Assembly (NCBI GenBank): GCA_905132765.1
Contig: CAJHQP010001846.1
Location: forward strand, 36,838 to 100,837
Reading direction: 5' to 3'
Length of the DNA stretch: 64,000 nt
Source: Moricandia arvensis
Taxonomy: Eukaryota > Streptophyta > Magnoliopsida > Brassicales > Brassicaceae
In this document: one piece after another, positions 1 to 9,699 of the stretch
Layout of the letters: each line of letters starts with the position of its first letter
Position numbering within the stretch: the stretch's first letter is position 1
Notes under the pieces: model-generated
Seen by the model: the letters and a program-made list of their open reading frames with translations, nothing else
Told to the model about the DNA's origin: nothing
Database searches by the model: none
Program-made: the position numbers and the translations under genes

Positions 1-232
1 ATTCAACCATGATTCCAAAAAACACAAGTCAACTGAAAGGGAATGAGCACCATCGATGAGTAAGAGTGACTCACCGGCGATGAACAAAAGAAAGACTCTA
101 CTGTGAATAAGAGAGATCCCGCAACAAAGAAGAAGAAAGATTTAGTGAAGAAGAAGAGAGATGCGGCAAAGTAGAGTGAAGTCGTGACGAAAAAGAGGAA
201 GCTCGACAGTGGTGTCAACAATGGTGCCCATT
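1..232 (+). pseudogene. Decayed Lys-rich coding relic
   Basis: The plus strand from about 70 to 231 reads as a Lys/Arg-rich peptide with basic clusters (KKKKD, KKKRD, KKRKLD, the last resembling a nuclear localisation signal). It has an in-frame TAG at 172-174 and ends in TAG at 231-233. Upstream, the reading shifts frame and meets several stops. The opposite strand is open only because it is pyrimidine-rich, which is not evidence for a gene. I do not recognise a family. The most economical reading is the 3' end of a gene that has decayed. Confidence 0.25.
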
Positions 233-380
233 AGTTTTCGAGATGTACCGGTTTGTATGTAGTTGTACTAGTTTTCGAGTTGTACATGTTCTTACATAGT
301 TGTACTAGTTTATTAGTTGTATCAGTTTGTATATAATTGTACTAGTTTTTGAGTTGTACCGGTTTGTACATAGTTGTACT
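233..380. repeat. 37-bp tandem repeat, four copies
   Basis: Four head-to-tail units of exactly 37 bp (233-269, 270-306, 307-343, 344-380). Each starts AGTTTT(C/T)GAG or a close variant and ends with TA(G/A)TTGTACT. Copies differ at several positions each, so this is an old minisatellite. The word GTTGTAC recurs in degenerate form down to about 440. Confidence 0.85.
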
Positions 381-1428
381 TTGGCAGTGAAATAAAAAAT
401 ACTAGTTGTACAACATAAAATTTCAACTTAACTCAGTTGTACCACTTCTTTATGTGTACATGCATTTGTCCCAATACAATGAAATCATCAATTTTGTTAA
501 AATACATTTGATGTATGTTTTCTAAAAATTATGTGGACAAAGACGTTAACATACCTTAAAAGTATAAGGTAGATAGTGCAAAATTATGTGATTGTGTTAT
601 AATTTTTATTTTATTTTTGTTTCAAAACTTCAAATAAATTAAAAAAAACATTCTGAGTACATACCAATTGGGATATTTGGTTGTTTTTCTCATAAGGACT
701 ACCAAATTGGTTTTGTTAATTTCTGAAATGTTAAAGTTATACCAGTTGAACTAATAATACTCGTCTAATATATAATAAAATATGTCAATTGTTTCTATGT
801 CTAGTTTTAGGGGTTGTGCCAATATTTTCACATTATGGCTTTCTAAGAATATGTTCGATATTTGTTTATCATAATAATATGACTAATATAGTTAATAAAC
901 CTCAAAATATAAAGTATATATTGCAAAATTAAGAATGTAATATAATAATTTAATAAAAAAATTGAAAAACCTTAAAGAAATAGATGAAACTTTTTCATCA
1001 TATACCAATTAGAATATTTACTTGTTTATTTTATGTGTAAATTATAACATTTATAAATTAGTTATACAATTTTTTAACATGTTTAGGTACAAGTTATACT
1101 TGTTGTACCTAGTCGAATGAGAGAATAAGATAAGAAAGATTGTGTGGCTTTGAGTGATTGAAATAAAAAAAAAATATAAAGAGATTGAAGGAAAGAGATT
1201 GAGAGATGTGTGAAATCATGTGGTTAAGATTAAAACATAGATATGATAATCCAATGACTCATATTATCTTTTCATTAAGTGCAAAATTGTCATTTTCTTC
1301 TCTTTGATCTATAGAGATTTTTTAGATTGTTGTAGATATTTTTTTGACCATTTGTCATATTTGAGATTTGAGTCCCAAGGAACCTGACTAATTTTTGAAA
1401 AGAAAATGGTCAACAGAAAGTGTAAGAA
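381..1428. other. AT-rich spacer, nothing recognised
   Basis: No open frame with family resemblance, no repeat with clear ends and no RNA gene signature were seen. The last part (about 1380-1428) runs into the eEF2 promoter. Confidence 0.6.
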
Positions 1429-1590
1429 TGGGCTTATGAATATTAAATTTGCTTGTAATAAAAAGAAAGTGAACAAATTTTTTACTTTGGGCCGAATGTA
1501 ATTGGCTCACTGAGGCTCACGAAAAAGAGCGAAACCCTAGATCGAGAAGAAGCATATACTCTTGGCACCTCATTCGTGACTATATATTTA
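1429..1590 (+). promoter_or_regulatory. eEF2 promoter: site II boxes, telo-box, TATA
   Basis: TGGGCT at 1429-1434 and TGGGCC at 1488-1493 match plant site II elements. AAACCCTAG at 1532-1540 is a telo-box-like motif, and TATATATTTA at 1581-1590 can serve as TATA box. Site II plus telo-box is the known promoter pairing of Arabidopsis ribosomal-protein and elongation-factor genes expressed in cycling cells. The start of transcription is inferred to lie about 25-35 bp after the TATA. Confidence 0.7.
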
Positions 1591-1657
1591 GCTCTCGACT
1601 GTTTTAACGCCTCTTTGCACCTCTTTTCTCACGTTTTTCCCTTCGATCCCCTCTAAG

Positions 1658-2080
1658 GTCAGTCCGTTTCTTCGTTATTGTTTTCCTCAATTCAGTTACA
1701 TGTTTCAAGCCTCTTTGATGTTTATTTGTATTCGATTTGCATAAAGTGTAAGATGTTGATTGTTTAGATGAGCAATACCGTTGTTGATGTGTCCTTGATT
1801 GTTGTTCTTTTCCTGTCGTTTCTTAAGATCTGGTCTTAGAAATCGTTTAAAGATGAAACTCTGACAATATCTAAACGTAGTTATAGGTGTTATGCTCAAA
1901 TAATACTGTTTTCTTGTTATCTGGTTACTCTACTGCTGCGTTAGTCTATGTTGTGTAAGATTTGTGACGATATTTTGTTGCAACTACGATCTTATTATCT
2001 AAGTATATAACTCAATTTATAAATACAGCTGTTCACACTGTATTTTTGCATTTGACTAATTCTTGTTTCTGTGATTGCAG
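1658..2080 (+). other. eEF2 leader (5'-UTR) intron
   Basis: A donor GTCAGT at 1658 follows a pyrimidine-rich leader, and an acceptor TGATTGCAG ends at 2080. The second leader piece, 2081-2116, runs to the ATG. First introns in the 5' UTR are typical of strongly expressed plant translation-factor genes and often enhance expression. The acceptor is clear and the donor is inferred. Confidence 0.6.
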
Positions 2081-2116
2081 AGAGATTTTGTAGGTGACAA
2101 ATAAAAGTTAGTCAAG

Positions 2117-4864
2117 ATGGTAAGCCTTGTTGCTTCATTATGTTTTAACTTCTGTTGTTGATTCTAAAGCTTAAAATACATTATTTTATCCACCTACAGG
2201 TGAAGTTCACAGCCGATGAGCTTCGTAGGATTATGGACTACAAACACAACATCCGTAATATGTCCGTTATTGCCCATGTCGACCATGGTACTTTCTTCAA
2301 CCCACCTCCCTCTGTATATTTTGTTTTTATTATGTTCTTATGTTCTATCTTCTCCTCTCTTTTGAGTTATGCTTCAAACACACTTTCACTAATGTATCTT
2401 TTGTATATCTCCTCTATCAACAGGTAAATCCACCCTCACTGACTCTCTGGTTGCTGCTGCTGGTATCATTGCCCAAGAAGTTGCTGGTGATGTCCGTATG
2501 ACTGATACTCGTGCTGATGAGGCTGAACGTGGTATCACTATCAAGTCCACTGGTATCTCTCTCTACTATGAGATGACCGATGCTTCCTTGAAGAGTTTCA
2601 CTGGCGCCAGAGATGGAAACGAGTACCTTATCAATCTCATCGACTCTCCTGGGCACGTTGACTTTTCCTCTGAGGTCACTGCTGCTCTCCGTATTACTGA
2701 TGGTGCTCTTGTGGTCGTCGACTGTATTGAGGGTGTCTGTGTGCAAACCGAGACTGTGCTCCGTCAGGCCCTTGGTGAGAGGATTAGGCCCGTCCTGACT
2801 GTCAACAAGATGGACAGGTGTTTCCTTGAGCTTCAGGTTGATGGTGAGGAGGCTTACCAGACTTTCCAGAGGGTCATTGAGAATGCTAATGTCATCATGG
2901 CAACGTATGAGGATCCTCTCCTTGGGGATGTTCAGGTCTACCCAGAGAAGGGTACCGTTGCTTTCTCTGCTGGTCTCCACGGATGGGCTTTCACTCTTAC
3001 CAACTTTGCCAAGATGTACGCTTCCAAGTTTGGTGTTGATGAAACTAAAATGATGGAGAGGCTGTGGGGTGAGAATTTCTTTGACCCTGCCACCAGGAAA
3101 TGGAGCAGCAAAAACACTGGTTCCCCAACCTGCAAGCGTGGGTTTGTCCAGTTCTGTTATGAACCTATCAAGCAAATCATTGCCACTTGCATGAACGACC
3201 AGAAGGACAAGTTGTGGCCTATGTTGCAGAAGCTTGGTGTCCAGATGAAGTCTGATGAGAAAGAACTCATGGGTAAACCTTTGATGAAGCGTGTCATGCA
3301 GACATGGCTCCCTGCAAGTACTGCACTACTTGAGATGATGATCTTTCACCTTCCATCCCCCCATACTGCACAGAGGTACCGTGTTGAGAACTTGTATGAA
3401 GGGCCCCTTGATGATCAGTATGCCACTGCCATCAGAAACTGTGATCCTAATGGCCCTCTCATGCTCTATGTTTCTAAGATGATTCCCGCCTCAGACAAGG
3501 GTAGATTCTTTGCCTTTGGTCGTGTCTTTTCTGGTAAGGTGTCTACTGGAATGAAAGTCAGGATTATGGGTCCCAACTTCGTTCCTGGTGAGAAGAAAGA
3601 TCTGTACGTCAAGAGTGTCCAGAGAACTGTCATCTGGATGGGTAAGAGGCAAGAAACTGTTGAGGATGTTCCCTGTGGTAACACTGTTGCTATGGTTGGT
3701 CTTGATCAGTTCATCACCAAGAATGCTACGCTAACCAACGAGAAAGAAGTTGATGCCCACCCTATTCGTGCAATGAAGTTTTCCGTCTCCCCTGTTGTCC
3801 GTGTTGCTGTTCAGTGCAAGGTTGCATCTGACCTTCCCAAGCTTGTTGAGGGGCTAAAGAGGCTGGCCAAGTCAGACCCTATGGTTGTGTGCACAATGGA
3901 AGAGTCAGGTGAGCACATTGTTGCTGGTGCTGGAGAACTCCATCTTGAGATTTGTCTCAAGGATCTTCAGGATGATTTCATGGGTGGTGCTGAGATAGTT
4001 AAGTCGGACCCTGTTGTCTCGTTTCGTGAGACTGTCCTGGAGAGATCTGTCCGTACTGTGATGAGCAAATCCCCTAACAAGCATAACCGTCTGTACATGG
4101 AGGCCAGACCCTTGGAGGATGGTCTAGCTGAGGCAATTGATGAGGGACGTATTGGTCCAAGAGATGACCCTAAGATCCGATCCAAGATCTTGGCAGAGGA
4201 GTTTGGTTGGGACAAGGATCTTGCAAAGAAGATTTGGGCGTTCGGACCTGAAACCACAGGGCCCAACATGGTTGTTGACATGTGTAAAGGAGTTCAGTAC
4301 CTTAATGAAATCAAGGATTCAGTTGTAGCCGGGTTCCAATGGGCTTCCAAGGAAGGTCCTCTATGTGATGAGAACATGAGAGGAATCTGCTTTGAGGTTT
4401 GTGATGTGGTGCTCCACTCTGATGCAATCCATAGAGGTGGTGGTCAGGTTATCCCCACAGCCAGGAGGGTTATCTACGCCTCCCAGCTCACTGCCAAGCC
4501 CAGATTGTTGGAGCCGGTTTACATGGTGGAGATCCAAGCACCAGAGGGAGCTCTTGGAGGAATCTACAGTGTGCTGAATCAGAAGCGTGGACACGTGTTT
4601 GAGGAGATGCAGAGGCCTGGAACACCGCTGTACAACATCAAGGCTTACCTGCCAGTGGTGGAGTCATTTGGATTCTCGAGTCAGCTTAGGGCAGCAACTT
4701 CAGGACAGGCCTTCCCTCAGTGTGTGTTTGATCATTGGGAGATGATGTCGTCTGATCCTCTGGAGGCAGGATCGCAGGCTTCAACGCTGGTGGCTGACAT
4801 CAGGAAGAGGAAGGGTATGAAGGAACAGATGACTCCACTGTCTGATTTCGAAGACAAGCTTTAA
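2117..4864 (+). CDS. LOS1: Eukaryotic elongation factor 2 (eEF2, LOS1-like)
   Basis: CDS join(2117..2119, 2200..2287, 2424..4864), 843 codons plus stop, the length usual for plant eEF2. The first coding exon is only the ATG, followed directly by GTAAGC. The second intron splits the Gly codon of the P-loop. eEF2 is the cytosolic GTPase that translocates peptidyl-tRNA on the ribosome. Visible motifs are G1 HVDHGKST (residues 28-35), the Thr57/Thr59 region corresponding to the eEF2-kinase site (MTDTR), G2 AERGIT, G3 DSPGHVD, G4 NKMD, the domain IV DAIHRGGGQ whose His is the diphthamide site, and the C-terminus DKL. All exon junctions keep frame and no lesion was found. The gene stands alone, with AT-rich spacer on both sides. 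The closest Arabidopsis match I recall is At1g56070 (LOS1). Confidence 0.97.
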
Positions 4865-5200
4865 GCAGCAGCGCCTCTCTACTCTTGGTCTCTCTTTTAC
4901 CGTATTTTTGGTCTTTGTTGTCTGTGTACTTTTTTTTTTTTGGGTGTTATCATGGATTTATCTCTTGCCATCCTCTCAAATGTTTACTTTTTAGTTGAGA
5001 ACTGCTTTATAATGTGTTCGCAAATATTTTACTCGTGCACTCTTTTATTCTGTTTTCCTTTAGTTTATTTACGTTTGTACATGCTATTTGCAAGCATGAG
5101 ATTATCGTATCCATGCCAAACCTCTAGCCTGATACTTAGTGTTCACAGATGAGATGTATTTTGTTATGTTTTAGAGATTGTTTGTTTAGCTTTTGGTATG
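4865..5200 (+). other. eEF2 3' UTR region
   Basis: A T-rich stretch after the stop, with a T tract at 4931-4941, typical of plant 3' UTRs. The poly(A) site cannot be fixed from sequence alone. Confidence 0.5.
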
Positions 5201-5919
5201 TTGAAGACGAACAAAGTAATAAAAGACTAATTATGAAATTTACATAAATTTATAAGTTCCTACTAGGAAGTACATCATTTAAACTTTTGATATTATAATG
5301 TTTTACATGAATTTGTGTAATTTATTTATTTTTTGCTAAAAATTAGTTTTTGGTGGTGTAAAATTGAATTATTTAAGATATTTGTCTTTTGTTTCAATAA
5401 TACTAACTAGTTGTTTTATCCTTACATGCATGCATAATTATTTTAGAAATATTTATTAATTTATGTTTTATTGATTCAAAAACTAATATAATAAGCTATT
5501 ATTTATGTTTTCAATAAGTTTAAATCAAATATCAAATTAACTATAAATGACAATACACACATATCATAACTAATTTAGAAAATATATTTATAGAAATGCT
5601 TTTGCTTGATTTATATTTAATTATATTTTTATATTTTTTTCAAAATCTCTATAATATTACATGAGAAATGATTTTCCTACATGTCATGTTTAAGTTAACT
5701 CTCACGATAGTTTATTACATTCATATCCTTAATGAATTGAGTTTATTATAATAATTGCAATTATTAATATTTTTATTGTTACATTGTTTTTTATACCTAA
5801 ATTTTTATCAAAAAGGAAATTTATATAAAAGACAATATCTATAATATTTTCGTTTTTATTTTCGTTTTAGTTAATAAATTCTGAAAACAAGAATTTTAAA
5901 TAAAAAGACAATAAATTTA
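5201..5919. other. AT-rich spacer
   Basis: No gene seen. A sequence near 5404-5435, read on the minus strand, ends in CTAGT after a GCATGC-rich palindrome. It could be a degraded Helitron-type end in the opposite orientation, but it is too eroded to call. Confidence 0.4.
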
Positions 5920-7065
5920 CTATTAAAATACAATATTTAAATATATTTGACATATGAGATTTAATAAAACGAATTCTCATTTTCTGTAAATTTCAAATTC
6001 ATATACTTTTCTTTATATTTTAAAAAATTCTTAGGGCATTAAAATCAAATATATTCTTTGTTAATAAAAAGGAAACTATATGATTATACTTTTGATAGTT
6101 ATACAATGTTTTTTATATCTACAAAAAATATATGCACAATTTTATGCAGTCTTCTATTTTTACATTATGGATTTTTAATCTTAATATTATTTGAAAGCCT
6201 CCAAAATATATAACAAAACAACTAACTCTCATAAATCTAAACTATTAAACAATCGACATAAATATAAAATACGAGAATTTTCATGTTTACCACATAATTG
6301 ATACTATTTTTTATTTTTACCTTCATTAAAGAGACATTTTCATAAATACCATTTTTTAAGAGGTAATTTTTAAAAAATTAATTAGAATCCTAACTTTTCC
6401 TAAATCCTACCCCACCCTACCCACCCCTTAACTCTAAACCCTAAGTCTTAGATTAATTAATCTAAAAGTTATAAGTGTGTTTTTTCCTCTTAAAAAAATA
6501 AAAATCAAAGTGATTAAGGTAAAATGAAAAGTGGTACTAGTAAAGTGGTATTTTCGACAATTTCACTATAAACTATTAGTCAATTATTCATCTAGTTATT
6601 TATCGTTCACAGGTAATCTTCCTTATCCATAAAAATTATGTCTTTCTATTGTAAGAAAAATTCACATGATGTCTGTCAAAAAATTCGTTCTTTTTTAGAT
6701 ATATGCAAAATCAAATTAAACAGTATGAGGTTTTGGAAAAGATCTCTTAAAAGGGGGATGTTTCTATTGAAATTGTTTTCACTGGTGATGAGATAACTTT
6801 TAAAACATATATTTTCCAATTCCTGCTAATCTTACAATTATAAAAATACCAAAATTGGAGAAAAGAAGTCGTATTCATGCAATAACTAAAGGCAATGACT
6901 TGGTTAAGAAATTTGAAAGAATTAATAAAAGGTGGTTTAAAAATAATTAACAAATAACAACTTTTACACTAATGTTTTATAATTTTGAAAATAAATATCA
7001 TGACCAAGTTGAATATATAGCACAAAAAATTATAACACCGCAACTAAACAATTAGTAAAGTATCA
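5920..7065. repeat. Diverged direct duplication, copy 1
   Basis: This segment aligns with 7195-8080 in the same order and orientation. Shared anchors include TTTAATAAAACGAATT (5962 and 7233 regions), a GATGATGAGATAAC-like stretch near 6786 versus 7753, and AAATAAATATCATG near 6990 versus 8006. Divergence is high, with many indels. Copy 1 is longer because a MITE sits at about 6276-6565. Confidence 0.65.
6276..6565. mobile_element. MITE with long imperfect inverted repeats
   Basis: About 290 bp that interrupt copy 1 of the duplication and are absent from copy 2. The two ends are imperfect inverted repeats of about 85 bp. The left end carries TTTTTACCTTCATTAAAG and TTTTTTAAGAGG, and the right end carries their complements. 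The middle holds CTCTAAACCCTAAG and CCACCCTACCC. The layout resembles Mutator-like long-TIR MITEs common in Brassica. No target duplication could be fixed. Confidence 0.5.
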
Positions 7066-7194
7066 CTCAAAATTATTATATATATATTTTTAAAATATAA
7101 TATATTATAAATTAAATTTTCTTTTTAATTTATAAATTAATTTTGTAACCACATTAATATCAAATACTAATTTTATACTAAAAGAAATTATATT

Positions 7195-8080
7195 TAATAT
7201 TTACAATAATTTATATATTTGAAACATGTTATTTAATAAAACGAATTTTCCTTTCCTATAAATTCTATTTTTATAAACTTTTGCTTCAAATTTTTAAAAA
7301 TTCATGTTAGTTAGCTTAATTTTCTTAGGATATTAAAAATAAATATCCTTTTTCTTGATAAAATTATATAATTATACTTTTTTGATAATTATACAATTTT
7401 CTATTTTCTACAAAAATCTTCTCACAATTATACACAATTTTCCTTTTTGCATTATAAATTTTAATCACAACACTATTTAAATACCCTATAAATATAAATA
7501 AATAAAGAACCGATTCTCCTATATCTAAGCTATCAAACTATCGACAAAATCAAAAATATCCGACTATCATCTATCGTTCATAGAAAATCTTTTTATTCAT
7601 AAAAATCATGTTTTTCTTCTTACGAAAACAACTCTCATGGTTTTTATAAGAAAAATTCATTCATTTTAAGACATGTAATATCAAAATGAACATCATGAAG
7701 CTTCAAAGTAAATATTTTAAAGGAACTGGTTATTTAGAGATTGTTTTGAATAATGATGAGGTGATCTTTAAAACTCATATTTTTACCTTTTTCTAATCCT
7801 ACAGTTATATAAATCAAATTTTGTTCTTCAGTTCTATATAATGATTAACTTATATTATCGTTATTTGATATAAAAATTGTATTCTTGCAATAATTTAGGT
7901 GATAATTTGCTTAAAAGTTAAAGAATAAGTTGGAAAAAAGTGAATCGAAAACAACTGAACAATATTAGATCAATTCTTACACTTGCGTTTTTAGAATTTT
8001 AGAAATAAATATCATGGCCAAATTGAATATTTTTCAACAAAAAAATATAACACTGCAACTGAATAATTTATAAATAAAAC
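7195..8080. repeat. Diverged direct duplication, copy 2
   Basis: Partner of 5920-7065. It lacks the 290-bp MITE and leads directly into the Helitron-type terminus at 8206. It has no coding potential. Confidence 0.65.
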
Positions 8081-8209
8081 TATAATTAACGTAAAATAAA
8101 ACCCACAAACAAATAAACTAAAACTAATAAAATATTATACAAATTGTTATACTTTGGTTTCTTAAAATTATTCATGCCCGCGCATAGGCGCTGGTGAATC
8201 ACCTAGTAA

Positions 8210-9120
8210 CAACATACTGTAATACATTAGAATGATCTTATTTTCTAAAAATATAATATTATTAATATAAATTAGTTTTAATTTGTCTCAAAAAATTAAA
8301 TTATTAAAAACATAAAAGTAAGCAAAATTACCTAATATCATGAAGAAATTGTCAAATCATCAATATTATTAATAATTTCTTTTTAATTGTATAATAAATT
8401 ATATATATATAATTATTTAAAACATGAAAATAAGTTAAATTGACTAAATCATAGAGAAGTTGACAAATCAACAAATTTTCTTACGAATATTTTTAATTTA
8501 TTTTTTATTGTAATAAGATATTATTTAAGTTTTGAATAAGTTTAAAGCAAACAAAATATTAATTATAAATGACAACATTTTTCAAGATAACAACATCGTA
8601 CATAAGAATTATCTTATTTTATAAAAATATAATGTTATTAAAATAAATTCTTTTTAATTATATATATATATAATTATTAAAAACAGGCAAATAAGAAAAA
8701 TTACCAAAAATCACGGAGAAGCTGACAAATAAGTAATATTATTAATAAATTCTTTTTAATTATATAAAATCATTAAAACATGAAGAATAAGTAAAATTAC
8801 CTAAAATAATGGAGAAGATAACAAATCAGCAAATTCACTTTTCAAATAATTAATAGAAAATATATTTCCAAGATAACAACATAATACATAAGAATTATCT
8901 TATTTTCTAAAAATATAATATTATTAATATAAATTTGTTTTGTTATATATAGCAAAATTAACTAAAATCATGGAGAAGTTGACAAACCAGCAATATTATT
9001 TGGGAATACTGATTAATCATTAGTTAAAATTATTAAAACATGAAAAATAAGTAAAATTACCTATAATTATGGAGAAAATGACAACTAAGCAAATTTACTT
9101 CTCGAACAATTGTCTAAAAT
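8210..9120. repeat. Degenerate tandem-like AT repeat block
   Basis: Two words recur at irregular spacing. One is ATGGAGAAG(T/A)TGACAAA with variants near 8341, 8451, 8713, 8809, 8971 and 9069. The other is AAGAATTATCTTATTTTC with variants near 8228, 8606 and 8888, each followed by AAAATATAATATTATTA. This looks like a decayed satellite or several copies of a short element. Confidence 0.6.
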
Positions 9121-9687
9121 AGTATTTAGAACAATAACGCTATCTTCTTGTTAGGTATCTTTTTGTAAATTTAAAATATAATAAATATTAATAAATTCAT
9201 TTATTATTTAATTTTAATCTACATTCAATCACTATTAACTAATAATATTGTATCAATTCAAAAATTTAAAATTAGATTTTCTTTACAGCTTATAAATATT
9301 GTATTATTTAGGAAATATCTCCTAAATACCAAAATAGACTTCAATAAAACGTTAAATGACAATTTTATCTTCATTTGTACATTTATTTAATTTTAAATAT
9401 ATAAAATAAATATCAATAATCAAAATAATAAAACAAAAACGTTTTTTCAAAAACATTTAAAATAATTTTGTCAAAATAAATTTTAAGAATAATTTACTGA
9501 ATATGTATAATATTTTGAGTTTAAAAGACCTTCCTAAATGTGTATAATATATTCCATAATTTGTAAATTTTTTCTGAATTCAGAAATATTTACATAAATA
9601 TGTAAATAGATTTGTTGAATGTAACTTGTATGTATAAATAAGAAATTATTTCTAAATGTATATTGAATATGCTTTTAATATTTTATA
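9121..9687. other. AT-rich spacer
   Basis: No gene or element recognised. The motif TAAGAAATTATTTCTAAATGT near 9638 is seen again right of the LINE near 17223, so the pre-insertion site already held local repeats. Confidence 0.5.
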
Positions 9688-9699
9688 ATATATTAAGTT

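Larger units (their letters stand above)
5920..8206 (+). mobile_element. Helitron-like non-autonomous element with clear 3' end
   Basis: The right end has the Helitron 3' signature. A GC-rich hairpin (stem 8177-8183 and 8188-8194, loop ATAG, one mismatch) stands in otherwise AT-only DNA and is followed 8 bp later by CTAG at 8203-8206, then T. This matches Arabidopsis and Brassica Helitrons/ATREPs, which end in hairpin-CTRR and insert between A and T. Inside lie two diverged direct copies of a segment of about 0.9-1.1 kb. No Rep/helicase coding remains. The left limit is not determined; 5920 is where the internal repeat becomes recognisable. Confidence 0.55.

Noticed and set aside
1705..1899. 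64-codon minus frame upstream of eEF2
   Set aside because: Lies in the leader intron of eEF2, with no family resemblance.
2417..3175. A 252-codon open frame on the minus strand
   Set aside because: It lies wholly inside the eEF2 main exon and is the antisense of a highly conserved coding sequence with biased codon use.
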